From the NCBI RefSeq assembly GCF_000149955.1, contig NC_030997.1:1534714-1598713 (forward strand): a stretch of DNA of 64,000 nt. The letters are read 5' to 3'. The stretch is from Fusarium oxysporum f. sp. lycopersici 4287. Its lineage: Eukaryota > Ascomycota > Sordariomycetes > Hypocreales > Nectriaceae. Numbering within the stretch: position 1 is the stretch's first letter; each line of letters starts with the position of its first letter. The translations under genes and the position numbers were made by a program. This document shows positions 46,481 to 56,563 of the stretch, piece by piece. Below the pieces are notes generated by a model that was given only the letters and a program-made list of their open reading frames with translations, searched no databases and was not told where the DNA came from.

Positions 46481-48084
46481 CTATTCACTGCGATCCTTCA
46501 CAACCCTGACCATGACACCCTTCGAATCCAACGGCGGCATACCCACAAAGAAATCATGAGCAATCTCCACATCCCTCTTCGTCGTGCCAACCAGCTCAAG
46601 ATCAAACCTGGAGAAGATGGTCGCAACAGTGAGATACAGCTCAGCATATGCGAGGTTCATACCAATGCACTGACGACTTCCTCTGCAAAAAGGCACAAAG
46701 TGGCGGCTCAGACTGGTTTTACCATGCATCCAGCGTTCTGGGTCAAACTTGAAAGGATCTGGATAGTGTTCCTCGTTTGTATCAATGAGATATGAGGATG
46801 AACTCATGCGAGTCTGCAAGACTTAGGATTCTGGTAGCAAGAGGAGAGAGGGGACTTACTCCTCGAGGCAGTTTGTATCCGGCATAAACAAGATCTTCCG
46901 TTGGTGCATACCGAGGTAGGCGCCCAGGAACACCGAATGAGAGCCTGATACCTTCTTGTATAACTCCAGTCTTGTTGTTGTTAGTAAATGCTAAGCCGTG
47001 TGTAAGGTCAACTCACCAGGTATGGGAGAGGCTCAAGTTTCGCAACAGTGATGGGTGAACTTGCATCTGCTGTTACTGTTTCTAGTTCCTTCCTCAGCGT
47101 AGTAAGCATGTCCGGATTCTCCGTAAGATGAAAACTCAGCGTCGTCAACGCCGCAGCCGTCGTCTCAGTACCAGCACCCAGAAAGATAGCCGCCTCAGAC
47201 TTGAACCTCTCCAGAGTCTTATCCGCTTCGGGCAGTTGCTTGCTATCTCTCATCTCATGAAAGACAGTTCTAATCCCGTCCTTCTTCTCTTTTGCCAGGA
47301 CATCTGAGATTTGACCAGAGATCTTCTTGTCGTAGTCAGCCAGTGGCTGTAGCTTTGGATCAAGCTTTGCAAGATAGCTGATGGGAATCTTTTGGATGAT
47401 ATCAAACAGCCATGGAAACATGCGTCCAATCGGATGGGCTTGAGGCATCTCATGAAAGAAGTCCAATAGCTCTTTGCCGAACTGGTCTTGCTTCATGTTA
47501 TCCATGCTCTCGCCAAAGCAATATTGAGCAATGACATCCATGGTAAGACCGCTGTAGAGAGCTTTGAAATTCACAACCTCTCCACTCTCCCTGAGTGAGC
47601 TCATCCTGCCAGCGAGTTGGTGAATGGTTTGTAGGATCTGCGGCTCAAGAGCACGGATAGACTGCTTTGAGAACGATCCAGACAATGCAGCCCGTCGAAC
47701 TCGATGGGTTTCGGCAGCATAACTGTCAAACATGCTCTCATCATGGGTAGACATGAAGCGGATTTTGTTGCGAGGATGATGAGGACCACTGGCGTAGATT
47801 TCATCGTAGAAGCTATCATCGTTGATATGGACCTCGTAAGGGTTTATCCTCACAATGGGACCATACTGACGATGAAGTTCTTGAATCTTCCAGAGGAATT
47901 TGCCTCGTTTGACGACATCGTAGTAGAACTCATAGAAGAAAGTGAGAGCTGCTAATCTTGGTCCCGGTATTTTTGCTAGAGGCGATAGATACAGGCGGTA
48001 GACGACGGTGTAGGTGATGCGCAGTGCAATGAGAGACGCTGCCACTGTCAGCAGTGTTCTGGCGTTCAATTGCAAATTTTCCAT
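46481..48084 (-). CDS. Cytochrome P450, cluster P450 C
   Basis: P450 of about 503 aa in three exons (48084-47017, 46970-46860, 46813-46481) with 46-nt introns. The anchor at residues 10-35 is followed by YRLYLSPLAKIPGPRLAAL. The I-helix LGAGTETTAAAL has the complete acid-alcohol pair. The middle exon carries the ExxR segment (GVIQEGIRLSFG), and the last exon FDPERW and the haem motif FCRGSRQCIG. This is a canonical trichodiene-oxygenase-like fungal P450. It is divergent from the methyltransferase-fold gene at 48690, with an 18-bp palindromic site between them. A hydroxylation or epoxidation of the cluster product is likely; the position is unknown. Confidence 0.9.
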
Positions 48085-48272
48085 GGTCGTCTTAGTGCCG
48101 AGTGTTCAACTCACTCACTGTAGAGATGAGATAGTATGCCTACTACCCATCCTGACAGGCATGACAGCATATACGAAAGCTATCTCACCAACCCACCACC
48201 ACAAAAACTAGTTCTGATGTAAAGGTGCCGTTTTCCCGCCCATCCTTCGGCATGTGAATTCTCACCATCAGC

Positions 48273-48290
48273 CCGGAGAAAACACTCCGG
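48273..48290. promoter_or_regulatory. Perfect inverted repeat CCGGAG-N6-CTCCGG
   Basis: CCGGAGAAAACACTCCGG is a perfect 6-bp inverted repeat with a six-base spacer, in the 605-bp divergent promoter of P450 C and the methyltransferase-fold gene. Its left arm continues as CGGAGAAA, like the element before the trans-ER. The symmetry suits a dimeric Zn2Cys6 regulator. Confidence 0.65.
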
Positions 48291-48689
48291 TTGACATGAG
48301 CGGCAAAATACAATGTTGTATCTGGCATAGTCGAACTTGGTGCGTCAGCCGTCAGCCCATTTCCCCTCCATTTCCCGTTACCGTGCTTGAATCCTTCGGC
48401 ACCCCACGGAAAACCCCTGGCTCACCTTATTCCTTAGGCTAGTGAGCCGTAGATCCGGCTTTAGTATAATCAGCGCGGCAAATACCTACTTACTCGTATG
48501 CAGCGTCGGCCGCCGTATCAGAGAACGATACGGGCCGTTCCGCGCACTATACCCACTAGTTTTGGAGGCGTTTTACAGATAAGAAGTAAACAGTTAAAAG
48601 AAGGTGGTAATTGATGCAGTTGAGAGTAGCAATATTGGCAATTGAACTCCACAAACAAAACAACAAGTCAATATTTGCACAAATCAAGA

Positions 48690-49728
48690 ATGGCTACTGA
48701 AGCAATGAACCAACCTCCCCAGACGGGTACTGATCCCAGCGTTGCCAATGGCACTGGTATGGATGCCCTGATGGAGGATGCGAAGAAGCGTGGCTTGCAG
48801 GAAGAGATTTCCCGTCTAACTGATAACCATTCGGTTTACACTGATGCTGCTGGTGGCAAGTTGTCCTATGCACCAGTTGATTGGAAGAAGCCAGGTCTTA
48901 GAATTCTTGACTCTGCTACTGCAGACGGTATGTATACCTTCTAAGACATAGAGCACCGGTGGTGATAATAGTGATTCAGGTATCTGGCTGCAGGATCTTC
49001 GCAAGCAAGCTGGTCCTGTTGCTGATGAGCAGACGTACATTGGCACTGATCTGGTCGAAGACTTGTTTCCCAAGCCTCGACCCCACGGGATTGAGTTCAA
49101 GAAACAGTCCATTACAGAGCCATGGCCCACTGAGTGGAAAGAGTCCTTCGATCTCGTCCACCAGCGCCAAGTCCTCGGCTTCTGTGGCAACTTCTCCCTC
49201 GAGCAAGCCGTCGCCAACCTCTGCGCCCTCGCCAAGCCCGGCGGCTGGGTCGAGCTCGTAGAACTCGACTGCGACCAGAGTCTCCTCGAGGAAGGAACCG
49301 CAGCGCACGAGTTCTTCCGTCTTCTCGAGCAGATCTGGAAGATCAAGAAGATGGGCGGCAACTTTGGCCCCAACCTCAAAGAGTGGATGGAGAATGCGGG
49401 GCTGGAGGATGTTCAGGTTGATGTTTTGCAGTGCAAGGTTGGCGCGAAGGCTAAGCCTGAGCTGAAGCAGGCTAGTATCAACGGTGCAGCTGGTGCGGGG
49501 CCGATGATTGTGGCTATGGCGCGCAGTAAGTTTTCTTCGGACCTTTTATCCTTGTGATTAGTGCTGACTTTTATGATAGCTCTTCCTGAGCTTGAGGGCT
49601 TTACTACTGAGCAGCTTGATACTCTTGATACTAGAGTTCGTAAGGAGCTCGCTGAGAAGGGGGCTGAGTTTCAGAGCTTTGCTGTCAGGGGTCGTGTTCC
49701 TGCCGGAGGATTGAAGCCTAAGAAGTAG
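48690..49728 (+). CDS. Methyltransferase-fold protein, candidate pericyclase
   Basis: UMTA-family protein of about 310 aa in three exons (48690-48927, 48980-49525, 49580-49728; introns 52 and 54 nt). The region RILDSATADGIWLQDL occupies the SAM loop, where relatives in this window have DVGTGTGIWAIE and DAGCGTGIWAIE; the GxGxG pattern is lost. Later blocks remain typical: FDLVHQRQVLGF, LAKPGGWVELVELD and LKEWMENAGLEDV. In 2-pyridone clusters, methyltransferase-like proteins (LepI, IccD, PvhB) catalyse dehydration or Diels-Alder/hetero-Diels-Alder steps rather than methyl transfer. With PKS-NRPS, trans-ER and SDR present, this is the best pericyclase candidate. It could still be a true O- or N-methyltransferase. 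Confidence 0.8.
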
Positions 49729-51432
49729 ATTCTAAAACTTTCATGTGATGGCACTCGGTTGGAAGGATCAGGATAGTTACTACTAGAATCTAGCCAAGAC
49801 AGTATTAGTAATTACCATCCAACCACTTTCTGGCTGCTTTGAACTGTTCTCAAATCATGCAGGTTCACAATGATCAGTAAACGTTCATCCCGGCTACAAG
49901 TATTTAATGGAATGATAACGGCCAATCAAAATCAAATCAACCCGAGTACATTCAAATTTGATAATTGTCATTGAGCTGCCATTCCCTGTTTACCTATCAA
50001 ACTGTAACGCTTACAGCCTTGTGGGGTTTGAAGGATCTGCGTGATAAAGTGCGAAGACCCGCCTCGGAATACGCCCTGTAATCACTATTGGTCAAGATGC
50101 GAGTGAGATGATTATTGGCTTCCCTACACGGTAACTCGTAAGGGCAGTTGCTGCAACGCTCATATTGGTAGGATTTGTTCTGCATGTCAGAGGAGCTTTA
50201 GTTGTGGATATTGTCGAGACATCCCCCACTTGTAATCCCCCATTGCGACGTCGCCAAAGTTTAAATGTCACCTACCTGCCGTATCGAGATCGACATTTCA
50301 TTTACCCCAAGATTCGTAAAGAACCCCAAAGGGGAAGCGTTGGGGAAACGTGAACGAATGTCACTGCGTTGCGGTTCTTCAATAGTCTGTAGATAAGCAA
50401 GACTGTGGGGTATACCTATGCCAGGACAGCTGGCCAACACTCAAAGATACTACTAACTGTTATAATAGTTTTACATAACAATTATATGACATGCTTCCAT
50501 GCATCATATTGGGCTCAGTGATATCAGTCCCAGAGGATCAAGAACCATGGCCTTTGCACTTTTCCAAGCCGGAATCCCGCATTGACCTGCGCAACTGGGC
50601 TTAAGCGCCTAGAATACCAAGCTTTTTAGCCTTATGAGCCGTTGTGTCACACCCAATCAGACGCTCCCAGTCCTCGCCAATGCACGTTGGGCGAGCTGAC
50701 CACTCGGGACCGATGGCATTATGTCTCAGTAATCCTTCGCCCCACTGCCGACGGCAATTCTTTTAAAGTCCGTGGGACTCAGCAAGTCAGATAACGAAGT
50801 GAGATACTGATAGGACCGTCAAATCTGGCCCTGTCTGAAATGATGAGGGAACATGATCTGATTAGACTTCTGCGGAATCTGCATCTAGGCGGAGAACTTT
50901 ATCCGGAGGATCTGACACGCAGCAAGAACCTTGACATATTCGTCATGACTCTTATTTGTCAAGTTTGTAAACAATGCCAGGCTTTAAATCCACCAATCTA
51001 AAGATTCCGCATTGACCTTGAGATGCCGGGTGTTAGGGGGAGGTGTAACACCATAGGTCTAGGATTGCATCCTTTGATCGACGCGTATCACAACGTGTCG
51101 AATATGGCTGACTGCAGTGGAAGTCGAACGTTATTTGCATTATTGACAGAGAGGAATGGGTATTGTTTCTCAATACGGTTCGCAGCTGCCGAGAAGAGAT
51201 AATTTCAAGGTGAATGCTGTACTTGCATGACAACATTGACGCCCCGGGCGTATCATTCTCATAGTTCGTGACACTATCCTATTGCCGTGGACATAAGCCT
51301 CCCATACATATGAACCGTCATCAATAGCTCCCTTTCAAAGATAGAGGTGTCTCCTGTCATCCAGACAACACCCACTCACGGCTAAACTGAACCAAACTAT
51401 CCATAACCAAAACCCATTAGCTCCCTCTTCAA
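49729..51432. other. Long intergenic region upstream of the regulator
   Basis: About 1.7 kb without a supported gene, the longest gap in the cluster. It contains CGGAGAAC at 50890-50897, a partial match to the cluster motif, and TCCGGA at 50912. A long 5' leader for the regulator is possible. No RNA gene or repeat is recognised. Confidence 0.45.
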
Positions 51433-53634
51433 ATGGATCCAGGTCCAGCATACAAACGGCGTCGTCCCGCCGTAGCATGCACCGAATGCCGCAGACGAAA
51501 GATTCGCTGCGACCGTCACTCTCCCTGCGGACCCTGTAGCAAATCAATGCCGAGCCTGCGATGCGTGTACAACAACCAGCCAACAGCTCGAATTCCCGAG
51601 AGTTATCTGGATCCCGGGATGCAGCAGCAGCACGACTCGTTGGTTCTGAGCAGTCACGCGCATATGGTACCTCATGAGCAGTCCATCTTTGGCCAGCAGC
51701 CCTTTGATGAGGTGCAGAAGATGGATCTTTTTAATATGGATGTTGCGCCCATGACTGATGTGTCGCTGGGGTTTGTTGATATAGATTTCTTTGGGATGAG
51801 TGATTCGCACTCGAAATCAGCTTCTATTGATTCAACGAATTCGCTTCTTCAAGGTCTGTCGAGATCACCATCGTGGACAACTTCTAGTCTTCCTTCAACA
51901 ATGGCTAGCAGCATCACAAACTCACTACAGAGCATGCCTCTGACTCAAACCAAGAGTTCTGGAAGGTCCTCAGCATCCCAAAGCAGAGAAGCCGAGTATT
52001 CCTCCATTGAAGACCATGAGAGCCATTGGTATGAGCCATTCTTCAAATGCGAGAAGTTCAAATTTCTCGTGGACAGCCTTTCTGGAGATGATCTCCATCT
52101 TTCATGTGAGCAAGAAGCCCTTCGGCCATTATTTGAGTCGTACAACAGGCTCTTTCGCGAAGTTCGAAGAACCCACGAAAGCAAACTCGCCACTGAGAAC
52201 TCTGTCTCAACTCAAAATGGTGCGCGTAGCATGCTCCCAGCAAGAAGGACATGCGACTCACTTGTTGATGCATATATCAAGACTTTTGAGTCTGTGCTAC
52301 GCATCATTCACGTCCCGTCATTCCTGAGAGATTATGAACACTTCTGGGAAGATTCTGCTTCATCAATCTCAAGCACTGATGAGACATTCCCCTGCAAGCT
52401 ACTTCTAGTGGCAGCACTTGGATCCATCACTTTCACCCCAACAGACTCACAGCAGGATCAGGCCACTTCATGCCGAGAGCAGTCAAACAACTGGATCTCC
52501 TACGTCAAAGACTGGCTCGCCCGCAAGAGCATGAAGGGCATGCGAGGAGATCTAAGTATGGCACAGATCGCCTGTCTTCTAGCCCTGACACGTCACACGC
52601 ACCACCAGGATTCGGCCCCCATGGGCGTAGCATGGCTTTCCGAAGGACACGGTCTAACTCACATGGCCGTTCAAATGGGTTTACATCGGGAACCAAGAGT
52701 CCGGTCGCCGAATATGTCCGCGAAGGAAGCCGAGATACGGAGACGGCTTTGGGCTACAATGTTAGAGTTGTCGTTGCAGGTTTCTGTCAACCAGAGTCTT
52801 CCGGCTCCCATCGCGCCGGAGAGCTATGACTGTGAGGTACCGAGTAGTATTGCGGATGATGATCTGGTGCTGGGGGTCGAATCACAGAGTATGATCCAGT
52901 CATCAGTTCTCATGCTCCTTGCGCAAACTCAAAGGCTACGTCTTCGGATTCTCCAACTTGTCAATGCACCTGGATCTTCAAAGACGTATCAGGAATGCCA
53001 CGCTCTTGCATCTGAGCTCAATGCGGCATGTTCCGTCGGTGAAAACAAGCTAGATTCACAACTCAGCGACTTCCAGAATAGCCTCTTGACTAGCTTTACT
53101 AAACCGTTTGTGTTAGCACTGCATGATGCTTTTGCCGAAGAAGCATATTCGAAGCCCGAATACTACTATTCACGAAGAATGCGGATGGAGATCTCAGCAC
53201 AGCTACTATCATCTACAGCAAACCAAGGCTCGTACTCAGCACTACTTATCAACGGGTCAGGGCAGTTTTCTGTTACGCAGAGACAGGCAACAATGTCCCT
53301 ATGTCTCGATCTAATCCGGGATTTTGAAGAAGAATCATTTCCCAACCTGGACGGTGGTTCCCACGCAAAACTCCGAGATATTCTATCTAACACAATTACA
53401 ACGTTCAAAAGACGTGTCGAAGCATCAAGTGGATCGGATACAACAGAAGAGTTTATCTTATTCTCATGTGCATTATCATACCTTGAGAGCCTACAGCGAA
53501 AGGAGGACGGTAAAAAGGTGGCCAGGAGGATTAACGAAACTGCAAAGAATGTGCTCGGAGTCTGCTGTGATACAATGGAGAAGCAGAGGCGGAGGGGGTC
53601 ACTCGCAGAGTCAGATATTTGGATGGGCCGATAG
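51433..53634 (+). CDS. Zn2Cys6 transcription factor, likely cluster activator
   Basis: Single-exon regulator of 733 aa. The binuclear zinc cluster sits at the extreme N-terminus (about residues 16-45): CTECRRRKIRC, then CGPC and a final Cys, spaced C-x2-C-x6-C-x5-C-x2-C-x8-C. A Ser/Gln-rich linker follows (about 50-190), then a fungal-specific transcription factor middle region with the recognisable segments ACLLALTRHTH, GLTHMAVQMGLHREP and EIRRRLWATMLELSLQ (about 380-450). Such proteins bind CGG triplets as dimers in the nucleus. Its place inside the cluster and the recurring CGGAGA elements in flanking promoters make it the probable pathway activator. An element before its own gene suggests autoregulation. 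Confidence 0.9.
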   Translation: MDPGPAYKRRRPAVACTECRRRKIRCDRHSPCGPCSKSMPSLRCVYNNQPTARIPESYLDPGMQQQHDSLVLSSHAHMVPHEQSIFGQQPFDEVQKMDLFNMDVAPMTDVSLGFVDIDFFGMSDSHSKSASIDSTNSLLQGLSRSPSWTTSSLPSTMASSITNSLQSMPLTQTKSSGRSSASQSREAEYSSIEDHESHWYEPFFKCEKFKFLVDSLSGDDLHLSCEQEALRPLFESYNRLFREVRRTHESKLATENSVSTQNGARSMLPARRTCDSLVDAYIKTFESVLRIIHVPSFLRDYEHFWEDSASSISSTDETFPCKLLLVAALGSITFTPTDSQQDQATSCREQSNNWISYVKDWLARKSMKGMRGDLSMAQIACLLALTRHTHHQDSAPMGVAWLSEGHGLTHMAVQMGLHREPRVRSPNMSAKEAEIRRRLWATMLELSLQVSVNQSLPAPIAPESYDCEVPSSIADDDLVLGVESQSMIQSSVLMLLAQTQRLRLRILQLVNAPGSSKTYQECHALASELNAACSVGENKLDSQLSDFQNSLLTSFTKPFVLALHDAFAEEAYSKPEYYYSRRMRMEISAQLLSSTANQGSYSALLINGSGQFSVTQRQATMSLCLDLIRDFEEESFPNLDGGSHAKLRDILSNTITTFKRRVEASSGSDTTEEFILFSCALSYLESLQRKEDGKKVARRINETAKNVLGVCCDTMEKQRRRGSLAESDIWMGR

Positions 53635-53965
53635 TCTCTTGACACGTCGAAATAGTTGCCTTATGGTTGAATTCATTACATGCATCGCACTATATTTACT
53701 ACTCGTACTGAATGTTTGTTTTCATGTAATTCAGAATAACCGAAATGTATTCAGGTGATTTCGTCCTTCTCGTTGATCCAGATTGATGTTGTCGTGATAG
53801 CGCATTTTCCTCTCTGGTAAATTCAAGCAATACCAACTGCTCTCCACTGCCACTATGTTGCATAATGAATAACGCGTTTCGGATAGAGACTCTTAACCCG
53901 AGAATGCGAGATTGTTTGATGGAAGCGGCGCGATATATGCACGGAAAATCCCACGGGAAATCCTT

Positions 53966-53977
53966 CGGAGAATCTCC
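53966..53977. promoter_or_regulatory. Candidate regulator site CGGAGAATCTCC
   Basis: CGGAGAATCTCC lies about 290 bp before the start of P450 D (54262). Its core GGAGAATCTCC is identical to that at 40981-40991 before P450 A, at a similar distance. Confidence 0.6.
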
Positions 53978-54261
53978 TCCCGTGCCGTCTCACCCTTGCT
54001 ATACAGTGTGATGTTGTACGCTACCGCAACAGAAAAGCACTGTACTGGTCTTATGCCCCGATGTTCCTTGACGGCTGAGATCTGGCGGCTTGTCAATAGG
54101 AGTCTTTTAGTGATGCCGGTCCTATCGCTCATCATTTCAGAGTTTATCATAGTCATCCATATACGCCAACAGATTTGACACTGGATTGAATCAAACTTCT
54201 TCTTCTGAAACAGTCCAAGCAACGTACCTTGACAAGATTCTGTGCAAACATACACGAAACA

Positions 54262-55903
54262 ATGGCGCTCCATCAGTTACTCGCCCAACAGGTTACAACA
54301 CGGAATCTTCCTATCCTTGCAGTTGGAGCTGCTTTTCTCATTTTCATCTTTCGAAAGCTTTTCACAAGCAGCCAAAAGTCTGAGGCAAAAGGCTGGAAGC
54401 CAATACCTCGCTACTGGCAATGGGATCCAATATGGGGTCTCGATCTGGTAGCGAGTCAGATCCATGCCTTGCGATCAAACCAATTCTTGGCATGGCTTTC
54501 CAAGCTTCATGCCAGCATGCCTCACACCAAGACCTTCAGTATCAACATGTTTGGTGTCAAGTGGATCTACACCTATGATCCTGAAGTTTTGAAAGCTGTC
54601 TATGCGACTCATTTCAAGGAGTTTGGTGTTACACCAATTGGCAATCTTCGGAGAGGATTAACTCCTTTCGCTGATAAGGGCGCAATCACTACTGATGGTG
54701 AGGATTGGAAGCACAGTCGCTTCTTGATCCAGCCCTTCTTTGATCGTCAGGTGTATACAAGCACCGACAGAGTAGCTCGACATACAGACCAATTCATCAA
54801 ACTACTACCTGATAATGGTGAAACGGTTGATCTGCAACCTCTGCTGCAGCGATGGGTAAGCTCTTGTTACCTTACCTACTGTCCAACCAACTGACAATCT
54901 TGACCCAGTTTTTGGACATTGCCACAGAGTTCATCTTTGGCGAGTCAACTGAAGCTTTGGTATACCCTGAGCGTGCCAAGATTGCCAACACAATGCTTGA
55001 CGTTCTCGATGGTGGTCGTCTCCGCGCTCAGCTCAACAGACTCATGTTTCTTCGTGATTGGACTCCATGGCTGAAGTCAGTCGAAGAGATCCACGCCTTC
55101 GTTACTCCTCCCATTCAAGAAACCATCAAGGAGAAGCATGAGCGTGAAAAGAAGACCAAGGAGGGCGCAACTGACTTGGAGCCTGAGCGAACTGATCTTC
55201 TCTGGACAATGGTACAAAACCTTGAGGACGTTGAGGAGCTGAGGTCGCAGATCTGCTTGATTCTCGTCGCCAATATTGACACTACGTCTGTGTTCATTAG
55301 CAACTGCGTCTGGTGGCTTGCTCGTTATCCTGATGTCTGGGATAAGATCCGCCAGGAGGTGCATGAATTGGGCGACATCCCAATGAATTTCTCAGTTCTT
55401 CGAAACATGAAGTATCTGAACTGCGTCATGAACGAGAGTAAGTATATCACCTTAGCTTCCCCGCATCTTCTCAAGCTAACGTAAAAGCTCATCGCATGAT
55501 CCCCAACAACGTCTCTCAACTTCGCGGTGCCTTTGAGGATGTCGTGATACCAGTAGGCGGTGGTCCAGATGGCAAATCACCGACCCTCATCCGCAAGGGT
55601 GATCTAGTTCTCATCAACAAGACCGTCATGTACCGTGATCCCGAGGCATGGGGCGAGGACTCAAATGAATTCAAGCCTGAGAGGTTCGACGGATACCGAG
55701 GCTCGTGGGGATTTTTGCCTTTTGGTGGTGGACCAAGACGGTGCCCGGCTCAGATGATGGTTCAGACTGAGGCGGCGTATATCCTTGCTCATCTTGCTAA
55801 GACTTTCAAGCGCATCGAGCCTCGCGACCCAGAGCCGTACGTGCCTGTTATGAGGATTGGGCCGTCGAATAAGACTGGTGTCAAGGTGGCTCTATACAGA
55901 TGA
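54262..55903 (+). CDS. Cytochrome P450 (CYP52-like), cluster P450 D
   Basis: P450 of about 512 aa in three exons (54262-54855, 54909-55437, 55488-55903). The N-terminal anchor [19 protein letters not shown] precedes [13 protein letters not shown]. The I-helix is VANIDTTS, followed by the FKPERFDG block and the haem motif [11 protein letters not shown]. It is a paralogue of P450 A: same domain wording, same two intron positions, equal second-exon length, and nearly identical C-terminal blocks ([11 protein letters not shown]). I chose ATG 54262 because it starts directly before the anchor; ATG 54229 would add 11 residues. Duplicate P450s in one pathway often act on successive positions, or one takes on a new reaction. 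The exact substrate is unknown. Confidence 0.9.
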
Positions 55904-56206
55904 TACGGGGTTCTTTGGCAAAACCTACATGTTTGAGCGATCGAATGGCGTTTTAGTGTTACTTTACAGTTTCTAGCTCTTGTCAAAGGCCATATGGAGT
56001 ATCTACGTATATGACACTAAACAACTACGCCTGAGAGTGCCACCTATAGTTTTGTATAGAATCAAGTCAGTAGAACTATTTTCCAAACTGTTCTCAGATT
56101 GCTCTTGTCCTATATCAAGGGCTGGTCTCGCACTTCCGAGCTCTCTGTTGTTTCTAGGTAAATTACCTCCAATTTCGTCTGCATCTTCCCCATCAAGGAC
56201 TAAAAG

Positions 56207-56307
56207 AATCTCCGTCGAGCGCCCCGTTGAGAATTTGTGATACAGAGAGAAGGCCGCAAAGAAAGTGTTGAAAGTGAAGGTGCGGCATCTGATTGGGCAC
56301 GGAGAAT
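56207..56307. promoter_or_regulatory. Two candidate regulator sites before the OYE gene
   Basis: AATCTCCG (56207-56214) and CGGAGAAT (56300-56307) face each other, 85 bp apart, in the promoter of the OYE homologue (start 56564). The nearer one lies about 257 bp from the start codon, a distance like that in the P450 promoters. Confidence 0.6.
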
Positions 56308-56563
56308 AGCGGGATATTACGTGTTATACCGGGCCCTGCCTTGACATCCGTAAAGGAGACGCATTTTCGAGTGGATCTGCAGTCAACAATTCTGAACCGT
56401 TTGCCAACACCGTAGAAAGGGCCGATTATAGATTCTATCTGTAGTGTTTGAACTTGCTCGATGGTACACTTGCTTTCATCCAGTTCTTCATCCAAACTCG
56501 GGACCTTTCTACAACTTCCACCTTCACAGCGAATTGAGTGCCAGTCTGAATAGTACTATCACG

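Noticed and set aside
53893..54178. Overlapping small frames before P450 D
   Set aside because: They overlap the promoter and its motif on both strands and have no recognisable content.
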